Source of the DNA: Thioalkalivibrio paradoxus | GTDB taxonomy: Bacteria > Pseudomonadota > Gammaproteobacteria > Ectothiorhodospirales > Ectothiorhodospiraceae | Assembly: GCA_011390565.1 (NCBI GenBank) | Contig: JAABSC010000009.1 | Span: 1 to 64,000, forward strand | Reading direction: 5' to 3' | DNA: 64,000 nt | In this document: in pieces, positions 55,528 to 63,546 of the stretch | How positions within the stretch are numbered: position 1 is the stretch's first letter | Layout of the letters: every line of letters starts with the position of its first letter | The notes under the pieces: generated by a model | The model's database searches: none | What the model was told of the DNA's origin: nothing | Seen by the model: the letters and a program-made list of their open reading frames with translations, nothing else | Program-made: the position numbers and the translations under genes

Positions 55528-57039
55528 ATGTTCAATCGTCCCGGTACGCGCGTGAGCCAGCAGCTGAACCTCCTCAGCACACGTCTGGCGGAGGAGAACC
55601 CGGCGCTGGAGGGTGTTCTGAGCCCGTTCCAGTCCATCGACCGCATCGGGTATGCGGCAGGCTTGCTCGAGCCGGGCGAAGAATCCTACGCCTTCACGAT
55701 TTCGTGGTGGCCGATGATCGCGATCCTGGGAACCTTCTCCGCGGGAAAATCGACGTTCATCAACGAGTACATCGGTCACAAGGTGCAGCGCAGCGGCAGC
55801 CAGGCGGTGGACGATCGCTTTACCGTCATCAGCTACGGCAGTACGGATACGGTCAAGGAGTTGCCTGGACTGGCCCTGGACGGTGATCCGCGTTTCCCGT
55901 TCTACCGGGTCAGCGACGAGATCGAGCGTCTTGGTGATGGAGGCGGGCGGACCGTCGATCATTTCCTGTCGATGAAAACGGTTCAGTCCGAGCGTCTGCG
56001 CGGCCGTATCCTGATCGACTCTCCGGGATTCGACGCCGACGAACAGCGCACGACCATCCTTCAGCTGACCGATCACATCATCGATCTTTCCGACCTGGTT
56101 CTGGTGTTCTTCGACGCGCGGCATCCGGAACCGGGGGCCATGCGGGACACGCTGGAACATCTGGTGAACCGCGTCGCCGCGCGCAACGATTTCACCAAGC
56201 TGGTGTTCGTGCTCAACCAGATCGATACCACCTGGCGCGAGGACAACCTGGAGGAAGTGGTGTCGGCGTGGCAGCGTGCCGTCGTGCGCCAGGGGAACGC
56301 CACGGGGCGCTTCTACTGCATCTACAACGAGAGTGCGGCGGTGGAGATCGGTGATCCGCAGGTCCGTGCGCGCTACGAGCAGAAAGCTGCCCGGGACCGG
56401 GAGGAAATTCACGCGAAGATCGCCGAGATCAGTTCCTCGCGTTCCTACCGCATCGTCGGGGCCATGCAGGCGATCGCGGAATCGATCGAGATGGATGCCG
56501 TCCCCGCGCTGACCGAGGCCATGCACAAGTGGCGTCGCCGCGTGCTTCAGGCCGATGCTGTGCTCATGGCCCTGTTCCTCGCTGCAGTGATCTATGGAGC
56601 GCAACTGTTTACCGGAGGCTTCAGCGCCTGGTTCGATGGTCGTCTGTTTCAGGCGATACAGGATCGCCCATGGGTATTCGGCGTAGGGCTGATTCTCCTG
56701 GTGGCCGCTCTGCTGGGTATCCATTTGTTCAATCGCGGCTGGGTGGCCCGGCGCGTGGAGCGTGGCCTTCCCGAGGAAACCGCGACCGGAAACTGGCGTG
56801 CCGCTTTCCGCAAGAACACGGTGATCTGGCGTTCGGTGTTCCGGAAGTCGCCGGTCGGGCTGGGTCGCGGTGCGGTGCGGCAGTTGCACAAGCTTCGCGA
56901 ACAGGCCGAAGCTTACGTTCAGCGCCTGAACAACCAGTTCATGGACGAGGGATCGAGCAGCGCCGCGGGTCGCGCGGACGACGCAAATCCGGAGACGTCA
57001 CGTTCTCCCGAGGGCGCGGGTCCAAAGACCCAAGCTTGA
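55528..57039 (+). CDS. Dynamin-like GTPase with two membrane helices
   Basis: The 503-residue protein has a large GTPase domain: P-loop GTFSAGKST (68-76), a conserved AVDDRFTVI at the switch I position (93-101), DSPGFD (164-169, G3) and NQID (230-233, G4). This G1/G3/G4 set is typical of bacterial dynamin-like and EHD-type GTPases. A helical region (about 270-340) is followed by two membrane helices (343-360, 382-401) and a basic C-terminus. Such proteins bend or fuse membranes, hydrolysing GTP as oligomers. GGAGG (55519-55523) precedes the ATG. It sits in the globule locus, where inner-membrane remodelling around sulfur deposits is conceivable. Confidence 0.82.
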   Translation: MFNRPGTRVSQQLNLLSTRLAEENPALEGVLSPFQSIDRIGYAAGLLEPGEESYAFTISWWPMIAILGTFSAGKSTFINEYIGHKVQRSGSQAVDDRFTVISYGSTDTVKELPGLALDGDPRFPFYRVSDEIERLGDGGGRTVDHFLSMKTVQSERLRGRILIDSPGFDADEQRTTILQLTDHIIDLSDLVLVFFDARHPEPGAMRDTLEHLVNRVAARNDFTKLVFVLNQIDTTWREDNLEEVVSAWQRAVVRQGNATGRFYCIYNESAAVEIGDPQVRARYEQKAARDREEIHAKIAEISSSRSYRIVGAMQAIAESIEMDAVPALTEAMHKWRRRVLQADAVLMALFLAAVIYGAQLFTGGFSAWFDGRLFQAIQDRPWVFGVGLILLVAALLGIHLFNRGWVARRVERGLPEETATGNWRAAFRKNTVIWRSVFRKSPVGLGRGAVRQLHKLREQAEAYVQRLNNQFMDEGSSSAAGRADDANPETSRSPEGAGPKTQA

Positions 57040-57108
57040 CGGGAATGCGAAAGACGAGTGCAATGCAGGGTTTCGGAACCGAGGCCAGACCGGCCCGGGA
57101 GAGGTGAA

Positions 57109-57270
57109 ATGACAATTCTGGCATGGATCATGTTCGTTCTGGCGATGGTATTGGTGCCCGTTTCAGTATGGGCCAGCCTTGCCGCGCTGGGGATTTGCGC
57201 AGGGTGCGCACTGGTCAGGGACTGGCGTCGCGACCGTCAGCTGCAGACGCCGCCCGAAAAGAGTGCCTGA
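57109..57270 (+). CDS. Small membrane protein, 53 residues
   Basis: From ATG 57109 (preceded by GAGAGG) the product is MTILAWIMFVLAMVLVPVSV, a second hydrophobic stretch ending near LGICAGCA, and a basic tail ending KSA. It resembles one or two membrane helices with no domain. It lies 70 bases after the dynamin-like gene and may be coexpressed. Confidence 0.5.
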   Translation: MTILAWIMFVLAMVLVPVSVWASLAALGICAGCALVRDWRRDRQLQTPPEKSA

Positions 57271-57446
57271 ATTGCGTCCGGCCGATCGTGACCGGGCGTT
57301 CTGGAACGACAAGAGGGCCGGTGGCAGGAATCCTGGCTACGGCGTGGCTTAGGGCTTCGTGGCAACCGGCGAGTTCTGAATACCCTGGCGATCGCCCCTT
57401 GGGCGTTCAGCCGCATCAAAATTCCAACTAGTTGGGGAAAATGATC

Positions 57447-57917
57447 ATGAGTGATACGAAGAAACTGGCCATCATCGCGACCAAGGGCAGTCTGGACTGG
57501 GGCTACCCCCCCTTCATCCTGGCCTCCACCGCAGCCGCACTGGGCTACGACGTCGAAGTCTTTTTCACCTTTTACGGCCTGCAATTGCTGAAGAAGAAGC
57601 TGGATCTTCAGGTCAGTTCCCTGGGGAACCCGGGGATGCCCATGCCGATGCCGGTTCCCGTTCTGCTTCAGGCGTTGCCGGGTATGCAGAAGATGATGAC
57701 CGTGATGATGAAGCAGAAGATGAAGGCGAAAGGTGTCGCCAGTCTTGAGGATCTGCGCGAGCTGTGCCTCGAGGCCGAGGTGCGCATGATCGCCTGCCAG
57801 ATGACGGTGGATCTCTTTGAAATGGACACCAGCGAGTTCATCGATGGCGTCGAGTACGCGGGCGCCGCAGCCTTCTTCGAGTTCGCCGGTGAGTCCGATA
57901 TCTGCCTGTTCATCTGA
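57447..57917 (+). CDS. DsrE2-family sulfur-transfer protein
   Basis: The 156-residue protein has the DsrE/DsrF fold: an N-terminal KLAIIATKGSLDWGYPPFILA, the Met-rich PMPMPVPVLLQALPGMQKMM helix, and the conserved pair of cysteines in LCLEAEVRMIACQMTVDLF, followed by EFIDGVEYAGAAAFFEFA. DsrE2A-type proteins carry sulfane sulfur as persulfide between rhodanese, TusA and the Hdr-like or Dsr systems. Rhodanese and TusA genes are not next to it, unlike the usual rhd-tusA-dsrE2 order. Start 57447 has GGGGA eight bases upstream; 57441 is also ATG. It has its own terminator. Confidence 0.85.
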   Translation: MSDTKKLAIIATKGSLDWGYPPFILASTAAALGYDVEVFFTFYGLQLLKKKLDLQVSSLGNPGMPMPMPVPVLLQALPGMQKMMTVMMKQKMKAKGVASLEDLRELCLEAEVRMIACQMTVDLFEMDTSEFIDGVEYAGAAAFFEFAGESDICLFI

Positions 57918-57934
57918 TCGGTAGAGGACCCCCG

Positions 57935-57970
57935 AACGCCCCGCACGGCACGCGCCCTGCGGGGCGTTTC
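57935..57970 (+). terminator. Terminator after the dsrE2 gene
   Basis: AACGCCCCGCA (57935-57945) pairs exactly over 11 bases with TGCGGGGCGTT (57958-57968), followed by a short T-containing stretch. It closes the globule-locus transcript. Confidence 0.7.
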
Positions 57971-58027
57971 TCATTGGACCTCACGCTGATGCCACGAACT
58001 CTCATGGCCAACGGCCACCCTGACATA

Positions 58028-58125
58028 TGAAAAGCCGAGCCACGGAAAACACGGACAGACACGGACAAGGGGTTTGATCCGTTTCATTTTCCGTGATTTC
58101 CGTGTTCTTCCGTGGCTGTATTTTC
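58028..58125. repeat. Palindromic intergenic repeat, copy C
   Basis: AGCCACGGAAAACACGG (58038-58054) and CCGTGTTCTTCCGTGGCT (58100-58117) form a near-perfect palindrome, bounded by TGAAAA and TTTTCA. It lies between the dsrE2 terminator and the converging dnaE2 gene. Confidence 0.8.
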
Positions 58126-58175
58126 ACGCCAAAGGGTAAGGGCGGGTTGGAGTGGCTTCCGGATGCAATCGGGTG

Positions 58176-61100
58176 TCAGCCGAAGTCCCGGGACCGGATT
58201 TCCAGCTCGCCCAGCCAGGCGCTCCGATCGCGCAGGTGCTGTGCCACCAGGTGGGTTACGCCATCCTCCTGCTGCAATTTCCCCACGACCTCGAGCAGCC
58301 GGGAATGCAGGACCGCGGACCGGGCGCGTTCCACCAGGGCAGGCCAGACGATTACGTTCAGGGTTCCCGATTCGTCTTCGAGTGTCAGGAATACGGTGCC
58401 CTTGGCCGAGCCCGGTCGTTGCCGGGTGATCACCATCCCGGTATAGCGCACCCTGGATTGTGCACCTTCAGCGATCAGCTCACAGGCCTTCGGCAGGCCG
58501 GCCAGCCCCGGATGTGCGCCGCGTAACAGCGCCAGCGGGTGTGGCCCCAGTGTGAGTCCGATGCTCGCGTAATCCTGCACCAGATCCTCGGCCACGCCGG
58601 GAGTGTGCAGCATGTGTGTGGCGGGCGTGCGCGAATCCGTTGCGGGAAACAGGGGTAACGGTTTCTCCATCGCCTGCGTGGCCCAACGGGCCCGGTAACG
58701 ATGACCGGCGAGTCCGGACAGGGCGCCGGCCCGTGCCAGGCGCGTGGCCTCGCCGCGATCCAAACGGCTGCGGGTCACCAGGTCGGCGACGTCCCGGAAA
58801 GGACCGGGCGCACGCGCAGCGACGATCCCTTCGGCGCTCTCGGTGCGCAGGCCCCGCACCATCGACAGACCCAGTCGAAGTGCCAGCGTTTCCGGACGAC
58901 CCGGTACGGAAACGGCTTCGAGGCTGCAATCCCGGTCGCTGGCGGTCACGTCCACGGGCAGGACCGTGACGTCGTGGCGCCGGGCATCGGCGACGATCTG
59001 TGCCGGGGCATAGAAGCCCATCGGCTGGCTGTTCAGGAGTGCGCAGGCGAAGATCGCGGGTTCATGGCATTTGAACCAGGCCGAGCTGTAACTGATCAGG
59101 GCAAAACTCGCGGAATGCGATTCCGGGAAGCCGTATTCGCCGAAACCGAGAATCTGCTGGTAGATCTGTTCCGCGAATCGCTCCGGATACCCGCGCCGGC
59201 GCATGCCCTCCACCAGCCGCTCCCGGTAGTTGGTGAGATTTCCGGTACGGCGCCAGGCCCCGATCGCGCGACGCAGGCCATCCGCTTCCCCGGCACTGAA
59301 CCCGGCCGCCACCATCGCGAGTTCGATGACCTGCTCCTGGAAGATCGGAACCCCGAGGGTGCGTTCCAGCACGCGCCGGACTTCCGGGTTGGGGTAGGTG
59401 ACCGCTTCGTATCCCTGTCGCCGGCGCAGGTAGGGGTGCACCATCTGGCCCTGGATCGGACCGGGACGCACGATCGCGATCTCGATCACCAGGTCGTAAA
59501 ACGTCTCGGGCCTGAGGCGGGGCAGCATGGTCATCTGCGCGCGCGACTCGATCTGAAACACGCCGATGCTGTCGGCCTGCTGCAGCATGGCGTAAACCTC
59601 CGGGTCCTCCGCGGGGATATCGGCGAGGTCCCAGTGCCGGCCCCGATGCCGCGCCAGCAACTCCAGCGAACGGCGCAGGCAGGAGAGCATGCCGAGGGCG
59701 AGGATATCGATCTTGAGCAGGCCCAGGGCGTCGAGATCGTCCTTGTCCCACTGGATCACGGTCCGTTCGGGCATCGCGGCGTTCTCGATCGGCACCAGTT
59801 CATCGAGGCGCCCGGCGGCGATCACGAAGCCGCCGGTATGCTGCGACAGGTGCCGGGGGAAACCCACCAGAAGTTGCGCCAGCGTCTGCCATTGTCGGGC
59901 CAGCGAACTCTCCGGATCCAGGCCGACTTCGCGCAGGCGCTCGCCGGGGATGCCTTCGTCCCACCAGGCCATGTTCGCGGTCAGCGCGTCGATCCGGGCA
60001 CGGCTGACGCCCAGCGCCCGCCCCACGTCGCGCAACGCACTGCGGCGCCGGTAGCGGATGACCGTTGCAGTCAGTGCGGCCCGTTCGCGTCCGTAGGTCC
60101 GGTAGATGTACTGGATCACTTCCTCGCGGCGCTCGTGCTCGAAGTCGACATCGATGTCCGGGGGTTCGTTGCGCTCGCGCGAGATGAAGCGCTCGAACAG
60201 CATGCTGGCGCGCGCAGGGTCCACCGCGGTGATGCCGAGCGCATAACATACGGCGGAGTTGGCGGCCGATCCCCGGCCCTGGCAGAGAATGCCGCGACCG
60301 CGGGCGAAGCGGACGATGTCGTGCACGGTCAGGAAGTACGGCTCGTAGCCGAGTTCGGCGATGATCTCGAGTTCATGCGCGATCTGTGCCTGGACCTTCG
60401 CGGGCGTTCCTCCCGGCCAACGCGCCCCGCAGCCCTCTTCGACCAGCCGGCGCAACCAGGGTCCGGGCTGCTCTCCGGGCGGAATCGAATCGGTGGGGTA
60501 CCGATACCGCACCTCGTCCAGACGAAAGGAGCATTGTTCGGCCACCCGCAGCGTCTCGGAAATCCAGTCGGCGGGGTAGAGGCGAGTCAGATCCTCCAGG
60601 GTGCGCAGGCAACGCTCGCCGTTCGGGAAGAGTTCGGGCGCGGCTTCCGCGACCGGACATTTCCGCCGTAACGCGGTGAGGACGTCCTGCAACGCGCGGC
60701 GTCCGCGCGCGTGCATGTGCACGTCTCCGCAGGCGAGAATCGGGATCCCGAGTTCGGCATGCAGCTTTCGGGCACGTTCGCGCAGAACCGGATCGTCGGG
60801 CGTTCGGGCGAACGTCACGGCCAGATGCAATCGGTCCGGGGCGATGCCGGCGCGCAGCCAGTGCACCCAACGCGGGTCGTCTGGAGCGTCTCCGGAGGGG
60901 AGGGCGGATTCGAGCCGCCACAGGACTTCACAGTCCGGAAGTCCGGCCCATTCGGGGCGCAGCAGGTCCTGACTTCCGATGTGGTACCGCCCCTTGCGTC
61001 CCGCGCGGCGCGCAAAAGTGATGACGCGGCACAGCGTGCGGTAGCCCGCAATGGAACGGGCGAGCAGCGTCAGCAGAGGCCCGTCGTGAAGCCGGATTTC

Positions 61101-61319
61101 GGTTCCCACGATCAGGTGCAGGCCGGTTTCCCTCGCGGCGCCATGCGCCCGGACGATCCCGGCCAGCGAACACTCGTCGGTGAGCGCCAACGCGCGGTAG
61201 CCCAGCTGGGCGGCTTGCTGCACGAGTTCCTCCGGGTGCGAGGCCCCGCGCAGGAAGCTGAAATTGCTGCAACAGGTCAGCTCGGCATATTCAGGTGGGG
61301 AATCATGGGGGGGCGTCAC
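58176..61319 (-). CDS. dnaE2: Error-prone DNA polymerase DnaE2 (ImuC)
   Basis: This is a C-family polymerase of the mutagenic translesion pathway. It has an N-terminal PHP domain (YAELTCCSNFSFLRGASHPEEL), the catalytic PPDIDVDFEHERREEVIQYIY, RYRRRSALRDVGRALGVSR, finger and HhH regions, and a C-terminal OB fold (VRYTGMVITRQRPGSAKGTVFLTLEDE). The start must be GTG at 61319: an in-frame stop lies just upstream and no ATG follows nearby. A LexA box ends five bases before it. The usual imuA-imuB partners are absent, as the upstream gene is an EAL protein. Length 1047 is normal. Confidence 0.93.
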   Translation of the reverse strand: MTPPHDSPPEYAELTCCSNFSFLRGASHPEELVQQAAQLGYRALALTDECSLAGIVRAHGAARETGLHLIVGTEIRLHDGPLLTLLARSIAGYRTLCRVITFARRAGRKGRYHIGSQDLLRPEWAGLPDCEVLWRLESALPSGDAPDDPRWVHWLRAGIAPDRLHLAVTFARTPDDPVLRERARKLHAELGIPILACGDVHMHARGRRALQDVLTALRRKCPVAEAAPELFPNGERCLRTLEDLTRLYPADWISETLRVAEQCSFRLDEVRYRYPTDSIPPGEQPGPWLRRLVEEGCGARWPGGTPAKVQAQIAHELEIIAELGYEPYFLTVHDIVRFARGRGILCQGRGSAANSAVCYALGITAVDPARASMLFERFISRERNEPPDIDVDFEHERREEVIQYIYRTYGRERAALTATVIRYRRRSALRDVGRALGVSRARIDALTANMAWWDEGIPGERLREVGLDPESSLARQWQTLAQLLVGFPRHLSQHTGGFVIAAGRLDELVPIENAAMPERTVIQWDKDDLDALGLLKIDILALGMLSCLRRSLELLARHRGRHWDLADIPAEDPEVYAMLQQADSIGVFQIESRAQMTMLPRLRPETFYDLVIEIAIVRPGPIQGQMVHPYLRRRQGYEAVTYPNPEVRRVLERTLGVPIFQEQVIELAMVAAGFSAGEADGLRRAIGAWRRTGNLTNYRERLVEGMRRRGYPERFAEQIYQQILGFGEYGFPESHSASFALISYSSAWFKCHEPAIFACALLNSQPMGFYAPAQIVADARRHDVTVLPVDVTASDRDCSLEAVSVPGRPETLALRLGLSMVRGLRTESAEGIVAARAPGPFRDVADLVTRSRLDRGEATRLARAGALSGLAGHRYRARWATQAMEKPLPLFPATDSRTPATHMLHTPGVAEDLVQDYASIGLTLGPHPLALLRGAHPGLAGLPKACELIAEGAQSRVRYTGMVITRQRPGSAKGTVFLTLEDESGTLNVIVWPALVERARSAVLHSRLLEVVGKLQQEDGVTHLVAQHLRDRSAWLGELEIRSRDFG

Positions 61320-61323
61320 AATA

Positions 61324-61339
61324 CTGTTTATTTAAACAG
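61324..61339 (-). promoter_or_regulatory. LexA (SOS) box controlling dnaE2
   Basis: CTGTTTATTTAAACAG is an exact CTGT-N8-ACAG LexA site with a symmetric centre and matching outer bases. It lies four bases upstream of the GTG start of dnaE2, so LexA would cover the core promoter and the transcript is probably leaderless or nearly so. Confidence 0.85.
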
Positions 61340-61449
61340 CATTGTGACGGGTAGAGCAATGCCGGCGCGGCCGCGCAGGGTCCGTGACCCAGCCGGTCCG
61401 CAGCCTCCATCCGCACAACGTCGAGGCGTGTCCTGGACGCTGTGGCCGG

Positions 61450-63372
61450 CTATTGCGAAGTGATGAGAAGCTCGTCGACGGGGACCGGATGCCCGAACAG
61501 GAATCCCTGGAAACCCGTGCAGCCACGCGCTCTGAGCCACGTGCTCTGCGCCTCGGTTTCCACGCCCTCGGCGATCACGCTAAGTCCCAGGTTGTTGGCC
61601 AGGCTCAGAATGGTTTCGGCAATGGCGACGTCCGCGGCCTCTTCCGGGATTCCGGCCACGAAGCTGCGATCGATCTTGAGTCGGTCAAGCGGCAGCTTTT
61701 TCAGGTAGTTCAGGGATGAGTATCCGGTCCCGAAATCGTCGAGCGCGACTTTGGTGCCCAGCCCGCGCAGTTCCGAGAGGATGGTGCGGACCTGCTCCGG
61801 ATTATCCATCAGGACCGACTCGGTGACCTCCACGATCAGCAGGGACGGATCGATGGCGGTCGTCCTCAGAATCTGCCGGACCTCGTCCACGAAATTCTCC
61901 TGCCGGAACTGAATCGCGCTGACGTTTACGGCAATGCTGAGGTGCGAACGCGTGGGAAGCTTGGACCACTCCGCGAGCTGACGGCAGGTTTGTTCCAGCA
62001 CCCATCGGCCGATGGGCTGGATCAGTCGGGTTTGCTCTGCTACGGGAATGAACAGGTTGGGCGGGACGAGACCCAGTTTGGGGTGTATCCAGCGGAGAAG
62101 CGCCTCACAGCCACGGATCTGGCCCTTCTCATCCACCTGGATCTGATAGAAGACGCGGAATTCCTCGCGTTCGAGTGCACGCTGCAGGTCACGTTCGACC
62201 CGCACCCGCTCCATTGCCATCTGCTGCATTTCTTCGTTGAAGAACCGCAGGGTGTTCCCGCCAGCGCGTTTGGCCTGTTCCAGCGCCAGATCCGCCTGTT
62301 GCATCGTCTCCCCGGCACTGGCGCCCCGGCCCGAGAACAGCGTGATGCCGATGCTCCCGGTGATGGCCACACCCTCTTCCTCAATCTGGATGCTGGGAAT
62401 CATCTCGAGCAAACGGGCCCCCACGCGCTCCGCGTGCCGCGCGGCCATCTCGACTTTGGGGTCCAGGTGTCGGACAAGCAGAACGAACTCGTCCGCACCG
62501 ATGTGGGCGAGGGTGTCGGTGTCGCGCACCATTTCGCCCAGGTACTCGGCGAGCCGCTGCAGCACTCGGTCGCCCTCCTCGTGGCTGCTCATGTCATTGA
62601 TGCGCTTGAATTTGTCGATATCGATCAGCATCAATGCCCCGAACCCGCGCCGGTGGCGGATTTCGCGCAGCGCCTGTTCGAGACGTTCCATCAGCAGCCC
62701 GCGATTGGGCAGACCCGTAAGCGGGTGATAAAACGCAAGCCGATGATTATGCTCCAGCACCTCGCGATGCTCGGTGACATCGGTACTGATACCGCAAAGG
62801 GACTCGATGTCGCCGGTCGGTGAATGCAGCGGGAGCCTGACCGACAGCAGCAGATGAGAAGGCGTGTCCGCATCCCGCGAAATCAGGGTTTCGTCGACGA
62901 CGATTTTTTCCCCGTGTTCCAGGACCTGCCGATCGTGTGCGTTCAGGTGGGCCGCGGTGGTGGCATCGAAGAGTTCCTCGTCACGGCTCCCAAGAATTTC
63001 CCCGACCGGCCGCCCCAGCATTTCGGCCATTCGGCGGTTGACGTAGGTATACCGCAGGTCGGGCGTCTTGATGAAAACACAGGCCTCGATGCTGTCCAGA
63101 ACCGTGGACAGTCGCTGTTCCTTTTCCCGGAGCAAGGTCAAGCGGCGAGCTTCCCTGCGGCGCAGCAGCACGGTCACAGCCAGCGCCGCCGAGAGCACGA
63201 CGATGACGGTCACGGACAGCCAGTGGCTTGCTTCCGGAACGGGGGGTGAGCCTTCCGCACCCGGGATACCCACGGCTGCGGCCTGGGCCGTTTCTGCAAA
63301 AAGCGGAACCAGAAGGTACCAGGGCCGGAGGCACCGGAATCGCAAAAAACTCCTTGTGACCGCTTTTGGCAT
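61450..63372 (-). CDS. PAS-GGDEF-EAL c-di-GMP phosphodiesterase
   Basis: An N-terminal signal-like helix and a second membrane helix (SVTVIVVLSAALAVTVLL, about 53-70) anchor a cytoplasmic PAS domain (about 80-205, LDSIEACVFIKTPDLRYTYVN), a GGDEF domain (about 215-375) and an EAL domain (about 385-630). The GGDEF signature is GADEF, so cyclase activity is doubtful; it may bind GTP as a regulator. The EAL domain is complete: CEALLRW, NVSAIQF, EVTES, ALDDFGTGYSS, KIDRSF and EGVET, so c-di-GMP hydrolysis is expected. It is a likely counterpart to the FimX-like and PilZ proteins. Confidence 0.9.
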   Translation of the reverse strand: MPKAVTRSFLRFRCLRPWYLLVPLFAETAQAAAVGIPGAEGSPPVPEASHWLSVTVIVVLSAALAVTVLLRRREARRLTLLREKEQRLSTVLDSIEACVFIKTPDLRYTYVNRRMAEMLGRPVGEILGSRDEELFDATTAAHLNAHDRQVLEHGEKIVVDETLISRDADTPSHLLLSVRLPLHSPTGDIESLCGISTDVTEHREVLEHNHRLAFYHPLTGLPNRGLLMERLEQALREIRHRRGFGALMLIDIDKFKRINDMSSHEEGDRVLQRLAEYLGEMVRDTDTLAHIGADEFVLLVRHLDPKVEMAARHAERVGARLLEMIPSIQIEEEGVAITGSIGITLFSGRGASAGETMQQADLALEQAKRAGGNTLRFFNEEMQQMAMERVRVERDLQRALEREEFRVFYQIQVDEKGQIRGCEALLRWIHPKLGLVPPNLFIPVAEQTRLIQPIGRWVLEQTCRQLAEWSKLPTRSHLSIAVNVSAIQFRQENFVDEVRQILRTTAIDPSLLIVEVTESVLMDNPEQVRTILSELRGLGTKVALDDFGTGYSSLNYLKKLPLDRLKIDRSFVAGIPEEAADVAIAETILSLANNLGLSVIAEGVETEAQSTWLRARGCTGFQGFLFGHPVPVDELLITSQ

Positions 63373-63546
63373 GTTGAGCCTTGCTGGTGACTGCCGCGGC
63401 GCGGCGATCGTCTTCTGCGTCAGTAGAGCGCGGCATCCGCCGGATGAGACATCGTCTTCAGGATGGTACGCAGGACGTTGATTAAAAGCAAAGAACTATT
63501 CGGGAACGGAGTTGCCGCATCGACTGGAGGAGCCGATGAACGGGTT

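Noticed and set aside
54727..56889. A 720-residue minus-strand frame over the coiled-coil and dynamin genes
   Set aside because: Composition is His/Arg/Asp-rich and motif-free; the plus-strand frames carry ribosome sites and GTPase motifs.
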